DNA of 64,000 nt, from NCBI GenBank assembly GCA_007115705.1, contig QXEO01000823.1, positions 54,050 through 118,049 of the forward strand. Reading direction: 5' to 3'. A program made the translations under genes and the position numbers. The notes below the pieces were generated by a model, which had not been told where the DNA came from, did no database searches, and worked only from the letters and a program-made list of their open reading frames with translations. Source of the stretch: Dactylis glomerata (lineage: Eukaryota; Streptophyta; Magnoliopsida; Poales; Poaceae). Numbering within the stretch: the stretch's first letter is position 1; each line of letters begins with the position of its first letter. This document shows positions 28,803-41,394 of this stretch, in pieces.

Positions 28803-29556
28803 TGTCGTGGGAATTTGGAGACAGTAGCCATGGGGATGGCTTAACGGAGGGGCTCGACGGTGGTGACGATGGGTCCAGCTCGGGATTGTGCCAACGGAGA
28901 CACCTCGGTTACCCAGGTTCAGGGCCCTCCACGATGGAGGTAAAACCCCTACTTCCTGCCTGCTTTCTATTAGCTTTACAGTGGTTACAGTGCTCCTCGA
29001 GCTGTTCGTCTAGAGGAGGAAGAAGGAGAAGGATTCGGTCCCCTAGGCTAAGGGTCCAGACCCCCTTATATAGGCGGGGGTCTGGTTACAGGTTAGGTGG
29101 CCGGCTGCCCGGTTGCCGGCTCCCCGCGGCTGCGTCTTCGGCGTGATCTCTTGGCCCACCTCTGTTCCCTCCTGACAGTTGCACTTTATAAAGCGCCTTT
29201 TCCCCCCTTGGACCGGCATCTGGGAGGCATATGCCCTCCCTTTTGCCTCGGATCCTTTCGTGGGGAAGGCTCCTGCTCGCTGGTTCGTGGAGGCCGGTCG
29301 TGGCGGGCGTCACCCCCGTCCTTTGCCTCTGGCGATCTTGTCAGGGCCAGACTGCTTTCGGCGACACAGCCGTTGGAGGAATCTTATCTTCATCGCCCGG
29401 CTCTGGCTCTCCTCGGTGGAGTCGCCAGCCGGCTGCTGGCGCAGCTGGCCCTTTAGCTGGAGCCGGTCTTTCTTACTTGACGTCGTGGAGACTCCTGGGA
29501 CGCCAGCCGGCATACAGCGCTGCCCTTGGCATACCCCTGAAGTCATCCCCACGACA
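28803..29556 (-). mobile_element. Element A, 5' LTR (754 bp)
   Basis: It matches the 3' LTR over its full length with about 21 substitutions. The sense TATA is the complement of TTATATA at 29066-29072. The right neighbour is GTTGT followed by the middle segment of the B LTR. Confidence 0.88.
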
Positions 29557-29607
29557 GTTGTAACCACTGTCGCGATAATAGAAAGCAAGGCAGGAAGTAG
29601 GGGTGTT
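29557..29607 (+). mobile_element. Element B 5' LTR, middle segment
   Basis: AACCACTGTCGCGATAATAG followed by GAAAGCAAGGCAGGAAGTAG matches, in inverse orientation, the A LTR at about 5000-5050. It fills the gap between the first B segment (ending 4857) and the Angela insertion. GTGTT at 29603-29607 is the Angela target duplication. Confidence 0.8.
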
Positions 29608-31336
29608 TGAAGGAAATATGCCCTAGAGGCAATAATAAAGATGTTATTATCATATTTCTTGTTCATGATAATGTTTATATTCCATGCTAGAATTGTATTA
29701 AGCGGAAACTTTAGTACTTGTGTGGTTTATGAACAACACCGTGTCCCTAGTACGCCTCTATGGACTAGCTCATTGATTAATGATGGTTAAGGTTTCCTAA
29801 CCATAGACATGAGTTGTCAATTAATAATGAGATCATATCATTAGGAGAATGATGTGATGGACAGACCCAAATAAAGCAGAGCAATTAGATCGTGTCATCG
29901 TGTTCATCTTTGCGAAGCTTTTCCTATGTCATGTATTGTATTCCTTAGACCATGAGATAATACAACTCCCTAGTATCGGAAGAAAGCTTTGAAGTCATCA
30001 AACGTCATCCTATGTGAGGGTGATAATAAAGGTGTCTCTCAGGTGATCGGAAAGTACTTGTTGGGTTGTATGTATCGAGATGGAATTTTGTCCCTCCCAA
30101 GTCGGAGAGATATACTTCGGGCCCACTCGGTAATCGATATCAACACCGCTTGCAAGCATGTGGTTAATGAGTTAATCACAAAGTGATATCGGATTACGGA
30201 ACGAGTAAAGTACTTGCTGTGAACGAAATTGAACTAGGTATGGTGATACCGACGATCAAATCTCGGGCAAGTAAAATATCGTGTGACGAAGGGAATACAT
30301 ATACGGGATTAATTGAATCCTGGCATCGTGGTTCATCCGATATGATCATCGATGAATATGTGGGAGTCAATATGGGTTTCCAGATCCCGCTATTGATTAT
30401 TGATAGAAGATCATGTCTGCATATTCTCGAACCCGTAGGGTCACACACTTAACATGCATCGATGCTAGGATAGAATGGATAATTGGTTTATGAGTTTTAG
30501 TTCGGAGTCTCGGATGAGATCCAGGACGTCACGAGAGGTTCCGGAATGGTCCGGAGAATAAGATTCATATAAAGGAAAGCAGTTTTTGGATTCCGGAAAG
30601 GTTTCGGAGTTTATCGGTATTGTACCGGAAGGTTCTAGAAGGTTCCGGAGTGGGACCAACGTGGGCCCACTTGACGGAGGCCTACGTGGGCCTAAGGGGA
30701 AGTGCCCTGGCCGCCTTGGGCCAGGCGCACAAGGCTCCTAAGGCCCAGCCGGCCAGCCCAAGGGGAAACCCTAAGGGAGTCTTCAAAGAAGGAAGGGGGG
30801 GAAACTTGCCCCCCACTCTTCCTACTCCAAGTCGGCGTCCTAGGGTTTGGGGAGAGGCCAAGCTGGCCGGCCACCCCTCTATATATAAGGGGGCAAGGGC
30901 GCAGCCCTCTCCACCCCTAACCCAAACCCTAGCCGCCAACTGCTGCCCTCCCTCTCTCTCTCTCGCGACTGCGCGTAGGCGAAGCCCTGCCGCAGAAACT
31001 CTCCACCATAAGCACCACGCCGTCGTGCTGCTGATCCAATCTATCTCTCCACCATACTTGCTGGACCAAGGAAGGAGGAGACGTCGCTGCACCGCACGTG
31101 TGCAACTCTCGGAGGCGCCGCCACTTGCGGCGTAGGATCGGATCGGATCACGAGGAGGAGACGGCGAGTACGACTACGCCAACCACGTTCTATTGAACGT
31201 TTCCGCTGTGCGAATCTTCAAGGGTATGAAGATCTCATCTACCTCTCTCGTTGACTACATCTCCTAGATTAGATCTTGGCTTTCTTGTTCGCATCCGTAG
31301 GAAATTTTTTGATTTACTATGCTGCGAAACCCTTCA
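29608..31336 (+). mobile_element. Angela 5' LTR
   Basis: 1729 bp, TATATAA at 30882-30888 in a GC-rich context, ending just before TGGTATCAGAGC. Short frames inside (30620-31135 and others) recur in the 3' LTR and are not genes. Confidence 0.9.
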
Positions 31337-34300
31337 GTGGTATCAGAGCTAGATCTATGCGTAGATGTGTTTCACGAGTAGAACGCAACATGCTTGTTGC
31401 GGGCGTTGATGTTTTCTGTTGCAAACCTCTTGTTGTGTATTTCTTATGGCGCGGTATAGTGAGATCGAAGCGGTCCAGGCCAACTTTACGCGACCGCGTT
31501 CGCGAGACCGGCTCCGCACTTGACGTGTGGCTTGTTCCATACATGCGGCTGGTGGATGCCAGTTTCTCTCACTATAGTAGTCATGGGACTTACATCGGAT
31601 GTTAGCAACCATAATATCACCGTTGTGGCTTTCCGTAGGTAAGAATCGTTCTTAGCTTGCTACTCCCATAAGCCACGTAAAACATGCAACAACAAAGTAG
31701 AGGCGTCTAACTTGTTTTTGCAGGGAGTGTTTTGTGATATGGTATGGCCCAAGACATGATGAGTATGAATTGAGTTGTATGCAATGATCATGTTTTGTAA
31801 TCTTTCACGACTTGCATGTCGTTGAGTTCACAACCGGCAGGAGCCATATGGTTGTCTTTATAATTATGTATGACCTGCATGTCAACTTCTTATACGCCAT
31901 GTAATAGCTTTACTTTATCGCTAAGTAGTTAGCAATAGTTGTAGTTGCTATTTGTGGTGGAGGCAATCATGGTGGAGTGATGGAGATCATGCCGGCGCGC
32001 ACAAGATGGAGATCATGGCGCGGAGATTGGCTATACCATGTCACATAAAATTATATGCATGTGATGTTTATCCTTTTATGTATCTTATTATGCTTAGATC
32101 GCGACGGTAGCATTTTAAGATGATTCCTCACTTAAAGATCAAGATAAAATTGTGTTCTCCCCATGTATGCACCGTTGCGAAAGTTCGTCGTTTTGAAGCA
32201 TCTCGTGATGATCGGGTGCTATAAACTCTACGTTCACATACAACGGGTGCAAGCCAGTTTTGCACACGCGGAAATACTTGGGTTTGACTTGACGAGCCTA
32301 GCATGTACAGACATGGCCTCGGAACACACGGACCGAAAGGTCAAGCATGAGTCATATGGATGATATGATCAACATGTTGATGTTCACCATTAAAGCTACA
32401 TCATTCACGTGATGATCGGTCTCGGTGTAGTGAATTTGGATCATGCTTCACTAAACAACTTTGAGGAATGTTGAATTTAGTGGGAGTTCATTAATAATTT
32501 GATTAACTTGAACTAATTATCTTGAACTAAATCTTAGTGTATTTGCATAAGTCGTTGTAGTCTTTGGCAACCGTTTTCCACCGACACTTAGTTTTAATTG
32601 AGTTAAAAGAACTATAGAATTCTGGATAGTCACTTTTCGGTCTAGTGCCGTTTAATGTCAAGACTAAAGATTAAGTCCTATTGCAAACTTTAGCAAACCT
32701 TGCTTGCTCCATACGATTTAATAAATTGTATTAATCTAAGAGCAACGATTCAAGTTTAGTATCTAAAGATCATATGTTTGCCTTCATGATAAATTGATCT
32801 TCAAAATTGTTTGAGAATCAAAGTGATCATCGAGCTGAAAGAATTGTTTCAGAAATAATCAAGAAGTGAAAGATATTTGATATCTAAAACTTTGATTGTT
32901 TGCAAAAATGATGAAGTATAATTTAGTAAAAGAACATATGCTCATATTGTATGACTATATGTGAAGATTGAAGATGCTAGGCATCCCGATCACCCAAAAG
33001 TTTGGGAAACTAATATTATACTTGCATTTGTCCTTAAGAGCTATAGTAGTTTCATCATGAAAGATGTCATGATAGGACGAATAAAAGGTATCGGCTAAAT
33101 TGTTTTGCTATACCAAAAGAATACTAAAGAATGGAATCGGGAAGAATACCAATCATATGATGATGGCGATCCACTTCAAAGTGCAAAATCCAAGGCTATT
33201 AGTATTTGACTAACATCCTTTGGACTATGTGTCAAATGATTGATGCCACTATTGATGTCGATAGATTCTTCTAAAAGGAGAGGAAATGCTAAATAGGATC
33301 TGCAAAATTATTTGGTAGAAAAGGAAAAAGACTGGAATTGTCCAGCTCAGGTATATAAATGATATACATGTTATAGATGAATTCTTTTGCTCGTTAACAA
33401 TGTAATTCTTGGGTATTCGATACTGATTTGTTGGTATGAAATGTCATACAAAGCAACACAATACAAGAAGTACAATGGCCTAAGTAACTAGTAAAAGAAT
33501 ATGGTAATGATGCATGTCGAGATACAAATAAAAATGTTATTGTGCTTCTCGTCGACATCAAACCTAGCCTTCAAGATATTTCATGAACTTAATAATTGTT
33601 ATCTTGTTCTGGTATTATGAGAACAATTGTTGTTCATGTCATTATCGTCTTCCATAATCGATGGATAGATTATTATTATCTTGTTGGTGAAATAAACATT
33701 TATAACACTGATGCTAAAGGTCGCAAGACAAAATGAATTTCACTTATATGTGACACCGCCGTTTAAGTCATATTGGAAACAAAACATGAAAGAAATTCTA
33801 TATTGATAGATTTTTGAGTCAATTGATTTTGAATTGATTGACGCTTGTGAGACTTTTCCTAAAGATGATTAAACTTCGTTCATGGGCCATGGACAGATCA
33901 AGCGACTAACTGGAGATCGTACATGTTGATGTATGTAGTCCATGGTGTGAAGTCGATCATGGTGTATTTTCTATTTCATCAATGACTCGAATGGATATAT
34001 GGTATATCTACTCGATAAGATAGAAGTATGAAACAATTGAAATTGTTCAATTTATGAAGTGGAAATTATTGTAACAAGAAAAATTCAAGTTTTTATGATT
34101 GGATCATAAAGAAGAATATTTGAGTTACAAGTTTAGCAAGCATCTAAGAGTTAGAGGAATTGTTCCACAAACTTGCATCGTGATAAACACCATAGGAGTA
34201 TGGAGTTTTTCGATGGATGTAATCCAACCTTGTTTGACATGGTTAGAACAATGATGAAATAAACTACCAATATAATTTGTGGATTATGCTTTAGAGACTA

Positions 34301-36301
34301 CCGCTTTGATCTCACTAGAGTGCCATCATAATCTGCCGAAATGACACCATACAAGTTATAGTTGTCTTTTCTTGAATTTTGGTATGCAAGGCATATGTGT
34401 AAAATGTTTACAACCAAAATCGGATTAGTAAGTCTTTGTAGGTTATCCCAAAGAATGTCGATGGGTATTCCTTCTATTATGAACCCAAACACATAGTGAT
34501 TGTCACTAAAAGAAGTGAATTTCTTATGAAGGAGTTTTTCACGAAAGGTTTAAGTAGGAGGAAGATAGAACTTGATGAGGTTATTGAATCTGAGCAAGAT
34601 GATCAGAGTAGCGCAGCACCAGAATTTGTTCTGGAAGCGGCAACTGCATTCATAGCTCACATGTCTACAATATGTTGTAGTCACGGCATCGAAGTTCCTA
34701 TCTAACCAAGTTGGTCGTAATCAAATAGCAAGATTTGAGGACGAGATATTATTAGATAATAGTAACCAACAATATACAAAGAAGCGGTGATGGGCCCTGA
34801 CTTCGTCATATGAATTATTCTAGCAACAATTACATATAGAGATATGTTAGTTGAATAAACGAAACAACGTTCCTCTACCGGAATGCACACCAAGGACGTG
34901 TAACTGACACGACCCAATGGGTTTTGTTGATTCAAAGGTTGCTAGATATGTATGCAAACTTCTATGGTAGAAGAAAGCATAGCGAAGTTGGAATCTTCAA
35001 TGATGAAAATGTTAAAGTGTTAATTTCATCAAGATATTTGAAGATGCTTGTATTACAAGAAAGTAAGTGGGAGCGCTCAGACATATTTCTAATACTTTAT
35101 GTGGATGACATATCGTTTATTGGAAATAATGTGTTTTTCTTGATATTGTTAAGTTTTCATTAAAATTAGTTTTTGATGAAAGACTTAGGTAAAACCAGAA
35201 TATTAAGCATCAATGTCTATGCAGATAGATTGAGGCACTAATATAGTTTTACCAGAGTACATAGATGAAATATTGAATTTGTTCAATATGGAAACAATAA
35301 GAACGGTTCTTGTTGCATGGAAGAGGTTGGAGCAAGAATCAATTGTTTAGACACTTGATGAGTGAAACCACAAGAATGATTTTATCAATCTTGTATACCA
35401 TGATATGTAGATCCAGATGTGTCCAATGCTCTAAAGGTTATAGCATTCATATGATGATCGCTGGACAATAGTAAAGATATTCTTATGCACTTTCGAAGAA
35501 GTAAGAATATATTCTGTATGCAGAAGTGACAAATGGTTCATTGCAATGAGTTACATTGGCTTTGTCACACATACAAGTAAAATTTTTTATCTCAATTTTT
35601 TAAGCTATTTGTTTTGAGTTAGAAGGTGGCATAATAAGATGGAAGAAAGTTCCATGATGACTTGGATGAGTTCCAATGTTAATATTGTGGCGGACACTGC
35701 AACGAGGGCTAAGTATATAATCGCTTTAGAAGCGGCATAAAAGATGCAAAGTAGATAGTGATAATCCAACTTATTTGTGGCACTGTCGTCCAGATCATAT
35801 TGGCGTAAAACGCATGAAGAAACTCCATTCTGATGGACTTTTGGAGTCTCTTGATTTTTAATCATTTGACACGTGCGAGCCGTGTCTCATGGGCAAGATG
35901 ATCAAAACCCCGTTCTCCAGAATAATGGAGCGAGCAACGGACTTATTGGAAATCATACATACCGATGTGTGCGGACCAATGAGTATTTCGACGCACGGTG
36001 GATATCGCTATTTTTAAAAGTGTGCTAGTACTATGTAGTTCTATTGTATGACAATAGTGACAACATATTCTCGGCCAAGAAACAAAGGTCTCACCAGAAG
36101 ACCAAGTTTATACGATGCTATCTCATACAAGATGAGTAATGCGTGCTGACGCAAAAGAATATGCAAATACAAACGGATCTGAAAGTGTCAGACCCGTAGA
36201 TAAGGTTTACCACGTGCAACGCGTATGAAGAACACCGGATTGCCATAGGTGTTAAAGGCGCAAGTATGACTAGATTATTGACTCTAGTGCAAGTGGGAGA
36301 C
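31337..36301 (+). pseudogene. Angela interior: relics of gag-pol
   Basis: AT-rich, stop-riddled DNA. Recognisable relics in order: integrase-like pieces at about 33760-34320 (for example EYLSYKFSKHL and YALETTA in shifting frames), the integrase-RT linker at 34496-34705 (FLMKEFFTKGLSRRKIELDE), the RT active site LYVDDI near 35097 and an RNase H end (KYIIALEAA) near 35710. A second, well-preserved integrase start follows at 35760. The many TAA/TGA codons suit long-term cytosine deamination. I see nothing else definable between 31650 and 33700. Confidence 0.75.
35760..36017 (+). pseudogene. Out-of-order integrase N-terminal fragment in Angela
   Basis: One frame with a single internal TAA (near 35859) reads YLWHCRPDHIGVKRMKKLHS, then CEPCLMGKMIKTPFS, then HTDVCGPMSISTHGGYRYF and stop. 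This is the GAG-pre-integrase HHCC finger and the first catalytic Asp region of Copia. In Copia it belongs before RT; here it lies after the RNase H relic and is much less decayed than the integrase relic at 33760-34320. Confidence 0.75.
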
Positions 36302-38032
36302 TGAAGGAAATATGCCCTAGAGGCAATAATAAAGATGTTATTATCATATTTCTTGTTCATGATAATGTTTATATTCCATGCTAGAATTGTATTAAGCGGA
36401 AACTTTAATACTTGTGTGGTTTATGAACAACACCGTGTCCCTAGTACGCCTCTATGGACTAGCTCATTGATTAATGATGGTTAAGGTTTCCTAACCATAG
36501 ACATGAGTTGTCAATTAATAATGAGATCATATCATTAGGAGAATGATGTGATGGACAGACCCAAATAAAGCAGAGCAATTAGATCGTGTCATCGTGTTCA
36601 TCTTTGCGAAGCTTTCCTATGTCATGTATTGTATTCCTTAGACCATGAGATAATACAACTCCCTAGTATCGGAAGAAAGCTTTGAAGTCATCAAACGTCA
36701 TCCTATGTGAGGGTGATAATAAAGGTGTCTCTCAGGTGATCGGAAAGTACTTGTTGGGTTGTATGTATCGAGATGGAATTTTGTCCCTCCCAAGTCGGAG
36801 AGATATACTTCGGGCCCACTCGGTAATCGATATCAACACCGCTTGCAAGCATGTGGTTAATGAGTTAATCACAAAGTGATATCGGATTACGGAACGAGTA
36901 AAGTACTTGCTGTGAACGAAATTGAACTAGGTATGGTGATACCGACGATCAAATCTCGGGCAAGTAAAATATCGTGTGACGAAGGGAATACATATACGGG
37001 ATTAATTGAATCCTGGCATCGTGGTTCATCCGATATGATCATCGATGAATATGTGGGAGTCAATATGGGTTTCCAGATCCCGCTATTGATTATTGATAGA
37101 AGATCATGTCTGCATATTCTCGAACCCGTAGGGTCACACACTTAACGTGCATCGATGCTAGGATAGAATGGATAATTGGTTTATGAGTTTTAGTTCGGAG
37201 TCTCGGATGAGATCCAGGACGTCACGAGAGGTTCCGGAATGGTCCGGAGAATAAGATTCATATAAAGGAAAGCAGTTTTTGGATTCCGGAAAGGTTTCGG
37301 AGTTTATCGGTATTGTACCGGAAGGTTCTAGAAGGTTCCGGAGTGGGACCAACGTGGGCCCACTTGACGGAGGCCTACGTGGGCCTAAGGGGAAGTGCCC
37401 TGGCCGCCTTGGGCCAGGCGCACAAGGCTCCTAAGGCCCAGCCGGCCAGCCCAAGGGGAAACCCTAAGGGAGTCTTCAAAGAAGGAAGGGGGGGGGGAAA
37501 CTTGCCCCCCACTCTTCCTACTCCAAGTCGGCGTCCTAGGGTTTGGGGAGAGGCCAAGCTGGCCGGCCACCCCTCTATATATAAGGGGGCAAGGGCGCAG
37601 CCCTCTCCACCCCTAACCCAAACCCTAGCCGCCAACTGCTGCCCTCCCTCTCTCTCTCTCGCGACTGCGCGTAGGCGAAGCCCTGCCGCAGAAACTCTCC
37701 ACCATAAGCACCACGCCGTCGTGCTGCTGATCCAATCTATCTCTCCACCATACTTGCTGGACCAAGGAAGGAGGAGACGTCGCTGCACCGCACGTGTGCA
37801 ACTCTCGGAGGCGCCGCCACTTGCGGCGTAGGATCGGATCGGATCGCGAGGAGGAGACGGCGAGTACGACTACGCCAACCACGTTCTATTGAACGTTTCC
37901 GCTGTGCGAATCTTCAAGGGTATGAAGATCTCATCTACCTCTCTCGTTGATTACATCTCCTAGGTTAGATCTTGGCTTTCTTGTTCGCATCCGTAGGAAA
38001 ATTTTTGATTTACTATGCTGCGAAACCCTTCA
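36302..38032 (+). mobile_element. Angela 3' LTR
   Basis: 1731 bp, TATATAA at 37578-37584. It differs from the 5' LTR mainly by a longer G tract near 37490 and a handful of substitutions. Confidence 0.9.
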
Positions 38033-38177
38033 GTGTTACCTCCGGCCTGGAGGGCCCTGAACCTGGGTAAACCGAGGTGTCTCTGTTGGCACAATCCCGA
38101 GCCGGACCCATCGTCGCACACCATCGAGCCCCTCCGATAAGCCATCCCCATGGCTACTGTCTCTAAATTCCCACGAA
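38033..38177 (+). mobile_element. Element B 5' LTR, last segment
   Basis: After the GTGTT duplication the B LTR resumes (ACCTCCGGCCTGGAGGGCCC) and ends in CCCACGAA, a slightly changed ...CACGACA. The primer site TGGCGCCCATCGTGGGG follows at 38180. Confidence 0.8.
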
Positions 38178-39166
38178 AGTTGGCGCCCATCGTGGGGCAA
38201 CGCGCAGCGGCGACTGGAGTCAAGTTCCGGCTGGGACCCCCATCGATTCCCAGCGAGAGGGTTGCCTCCGGTCTTCTCTAGAGGTTTGGCACCCTCGACT
38301 GTGTCAGCGACAACTTAGCCTGCTTCAAGGATGGCTTCGGCGACAGCGGCTCCTTCCTCAACGTCGGTGGCCACCGTTTCTACGTCGCCAAGCCCTTCCC
38401 GGAGGAGGTAACCAATGTCCTCGACCCTCTCAGCGATGGAGGCTCGAGCTGCGGTGAAAGCTGCGACTTTGGCGCCGTGGTCAAAGTGATGGCCCTGGGA
38501 GACGAGGAGGGCGGTGACTCACCGCGCTCCACGCGCCCGCCGCTCGAACGCCTTCCTCTACAGGAGCAGAACGCTCCACTCCCAGAGCAGGACACCTCGG
38601 ACATCGCCATCGTGGACATGCATGCACCGCTCTACCATGTCATCGACTCCGCCCAGGTTGCGGAGGCCCTGGAGCGGACGCGCCTTGTTCTCCACAGTAG
38701 GGTGGCCGAGGAGGAGACTCTCCGGCGTCACATGAGCAGCACGCTCCGCGAGTTCTACGACGCGCACGGAGATGCGTCGGGCGAGCTTGTCCGCGTCCAG
38801 CAGCGCGGCCATGGACTCGTTGCCGCGGGCCCTAGCCAGGTCCAGCGGTCGCCATCGACAAGCCCGGGCTATGGGGGCGCGGATAGGGCGGTCGCGCTCC
38901 GAGCTGTAACACCCGAGGTCACCGTGCCCAGCAGGCTGGCGGAGCTGGCAGGCCACGCCCAGTCCCGGCACCGACGCCAGGGCTGGAGCCTCAAGTTCGC
39001 CAGCCGGCCCTGCACATCCATCTGTGGCTTGACCACATGAAGACGCTCCCCAAGGGACCTGCTAGCTCAAAATGAGCGGCTACCAACCAAGGAGGCCCGG
39101 GGGCTGCTGGCGGCGGTCAGGGGCGCAAGGAGGGCAAGTACACCCTCGATGCTACACTTGACCAGC
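38178..39166 (+). pseudogene. gag: Element B gag, first part (gag core missing)
   Basis: Co-linear with A gag (27818-28800 in inverse). An in-frame TAG near 38278 follows GLL before RFGTLDCVSDNLACF. The longest open part is 38477-39040 (LREFYDAHGDASGELVRV, ending CTSICGLTT). It then passes over KEGKYTLDATLDQ in another frame and is cut by element C at 39167. As in A, the gag core domain is absent at the same place. Confidence 0.7.
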
Positions 39167-40308
39167 TGATCTACGCTGAGATTATAGGGGGGTTTTTCTA
39201 GTCGTCTCCACAGGGATCAACACAAATGAGACTATTTCCTAATTTCCAGAAGCTAAGCAGAAAAGTGGGGTTTTTGGTGTTGTAAACAGAAAAGTAACAG
39301 GAGGTTTTGAGCAGGGAAGTTTTTAACATAACAAATCCAATGTTTCTTGTTTGTCAGGCAAGGAAACAAAGGACAAACGAGCAAGTGAGGCAGGGATGCA
39401 TTTTTGGGACTAGATGCAGAGGCTAGTCTTGCACCTAACAGATCAGGCAGATGCAACACAGAAATCACAGTAATCTTGGAGTTTACAATGGAGTGTGTCA
39501 CTCAAACCATAGCAAAGATCCAGGACAAGGTTCAAACTGTTTTACAACGCAAGATCAACACAACAGATCACAGAGCATGAGGGAAAGGAAGAGAGATTTG
39601 CTGTTTGTCACCGAAGGCTTGCCGTGGCAGAGAAATTGGAGAAGGCAGAGATGTTGCTGTCGTGGCAGAGGATGAAGAGGGATGAGGAAGAGCTTGGCCT
39701 TCAGATCCTTCGAGCCTTGTCCATCTTGACGTTCTTGGAGGTGTTCTTGGTGGTGTTCATGGTGTTCTTGCCTGTGCCGCTGATCTGATCTTGTTGCTAG
39801 CAGAGGAGTAGAGGGAAAGGGGGGTGGAAAAGTGAAGGTTTTTCGGTGTGTTGGACTATGGAGGAGGAAGGTTTTGGTGGAGTGGTGGATGGATGGGATG
39901 GAGTGGCTGTGTGTCGATGGGTGTGATGGACATTTTTGGGAGTGAACCTAGACCTCTCCTTTTAAAGGCTTTTTGTGGCATTCTTGCTGCGGCGTAGAGG
40001 AGTAGTGGGAAGTTGGTGGCGGCATCGGCTTTTCTGCTTTTGCCGATTTTCCTGTCTTCTTGTGCCGTGGCAGCCTGTTTCTGCCGTTGGCTTCTTTCTT
40101 GCTCCTCAAGATGTACTCTTCCTTTCCTGGTGGCTTGGTCTGATGTTTGAATTGCTCTGACTTGTAGAATTAAGTGCCTTGGCGCACTGATCTGTGACAA
40201 AGGATCAAATGATGTAAAATGTTGGTGCAACACTGGTAGAAACGAGGTAAAACAGACAAGTTTTATGGTTGCGAGGTTCAGATATATGTGTAAATCTTAG
40301 AGTGATCA
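39167..40308 (-). mobile_element. Element C 3' LTR (1142 bp)
   Basis: It reads TGATCTACGCTGAG to GAGTGATCA on the plus strand, with TGATC...GATCA termini. The purine tract is the complement of AAACCCCCAGACC at 40309-40321. A TTTAAAA box on the sense strand is near 39960. Confidence 0.92.
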
Positions 40309-40569
40309 AAACCCCCAGACCAAAACCTTTGCTTGTCCTCAAGTAAAGAATGGTGCATTGCACCAAACAAAATGTAACAGAGCATGATGAGGGACATTGC
40401 TGACTCAATGCAGATAAATCTTGCAATTGCCAATTCAAAAACAAGTTTCACAAGAGAATTTGAGTATGTCTAGATCAAACGACATGGACACATGAGTATA
40501 AAGTAATTGACTCTGAAATTGAAAACTCAAGATCCAGTACATAGCCCAATATGTAATGCAAAATTAGTG

Positions 40570-40862
40570 CTTCACCTATTACAGTTCCCAGGAACATAAT
40601 AGGCTAATGCATAGACAAGTTAGTCAGTTAGTAACTTAGCTTGATGGGTCAACTTAGTTAGTGCTTCACACACTACAATCCCAGGATCATAGGTGCTAGT
40701 GCTTTGGGTATTTACAACAAGTTTTACTTAGCATCATCAGGTTAGTGCTTCACACACCACAATCCAGAGATCATGGTTGCTAATGCTAAACTTTTTCCTT
40801 TCTGTTAGTATGTTAGTGCTTCACAAATCACAATCCAGAGATCATGATTGCTAATGCAAAAA
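40570..40862. repeat. Four diverged ~50-bp repeats between C pol and its 3' LTR
   Basis: The unit AGTGCTTCACA...CACAATCC(A)GAGATCAT...GCTAATGC recurs at about 40567, 40671, 40744 and 40811. It is non-coding. Bases 40322-41394 show no env-like or other protein; this repeat cluster is the only structure I see there. Confidence 0.65.
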
Positions 40863-41394
40863 ATGCAACAGATGCAATTGGTTAGGGGCTAAGAAATGGA
40901 TCATGAACTTCATTCTTAGGGCAATTAACAAATATACTGATGTTTCACAGGTTCTTTGAGTAAAGCCATACAAAAGTTCTAAAGTGGAACAAGGCTCTGA
41001 ACAAAGCATTTGCAAGAGTTATAAGCAGATTCAAAGCAAAGTTCTTCATAGCATGCAAAGTGATATTTTCAGGTCCAAGCAAGCGAAATTGATTCATTCT
41101 TTAACAAAGTACTTTCACACAAGATCAAACAATAGTATAGTATATTCTGATTCAGATTTTAACAAATGTGTGGAAATGGAAAGTGTTCACCTGGTGGTTT
41201 TCCTGCTTCTCTGCCTTGTCAATCAACAGCAATCTTTCTCCTAATCCAAGTTCTTACTGAAACAACAAAAAAGAAACAAACACACAAGGCAAAAACATAA
41301 AAAGGTGAAAGGGAAATATATGATACAAGGGATACCAGGTTTCCTCCTGGAAGAGAGCTTGTTTAAAGTCACTAGCTTGACTATAGCTTCATCA

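Larger units (their letters stand above)
4858..29556 (-). mobile_element. Element A: Tat-lineage Ty3/Gypsy retrotransposon, interrupted by E1
   Basis: Two 754-bp LTRs (4858-5611 and 28803-29556) enclose, in minus orientation, a primer site, a gag lacking its core, protease, RT, RNase H, a second RNase H and integrase, followed by a plus-strand (antisense) gene. E1 accounts for 15,075 bp, so A itself is about 9.6 kb. Flanks are ATTGT (4853-4857) and GTTGT (29557-29561), a 5-bp duplication with one change. My hand alignment finds about 21 differences between the LTRs (about 2.8%), roughly one million years at the rate of 1.3e-8 often used for grass LTRs. The target was the LTR of a sister copy (B). 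Confidence 0.88.
29608..38032 (+). mobile_element. Angela/BARE-type Ty1/Copia element, full length but decayed inside
   Basis: LTRs 29608-31336 (1729 bp) and 36302-38032 (1731 bp) start TGAAGGAAATATGCCCTAG and end CCCTTCA, with perfect GTGTT duplications (29603-29607, 38033-38037). The primer site TGGTATCAGAGC is at 31338-31349 and the purine tract AAGTGGGAGA precedes 36302. I find about seven substitutions and two indels between the LTRs, so it inserted recently. Yet the 4.97-kb interior has no frame longer than about 90 codons, so it must have moved with proteins supplied by an autonomous relative. Confidence 0.9.

Noticed and set aside
27944..29146. 400-codon plus-strand open frame
   Set aside because: Exact shadow of A gag and LTR on the other strand; GC-rich composition keeps stops away and no domain is present.
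36118..37882. Small frames repeated at 29310-31135 and 36118-37882 as a duplicated gene pair
   Set aside because: They are the same positions of the two Angela LTRs.
40570..40862. CRISPR-like array from spaced repeats
   Set aside because: Units are diverged, spacing irregular, and it lies inside a plant retrotransposon.
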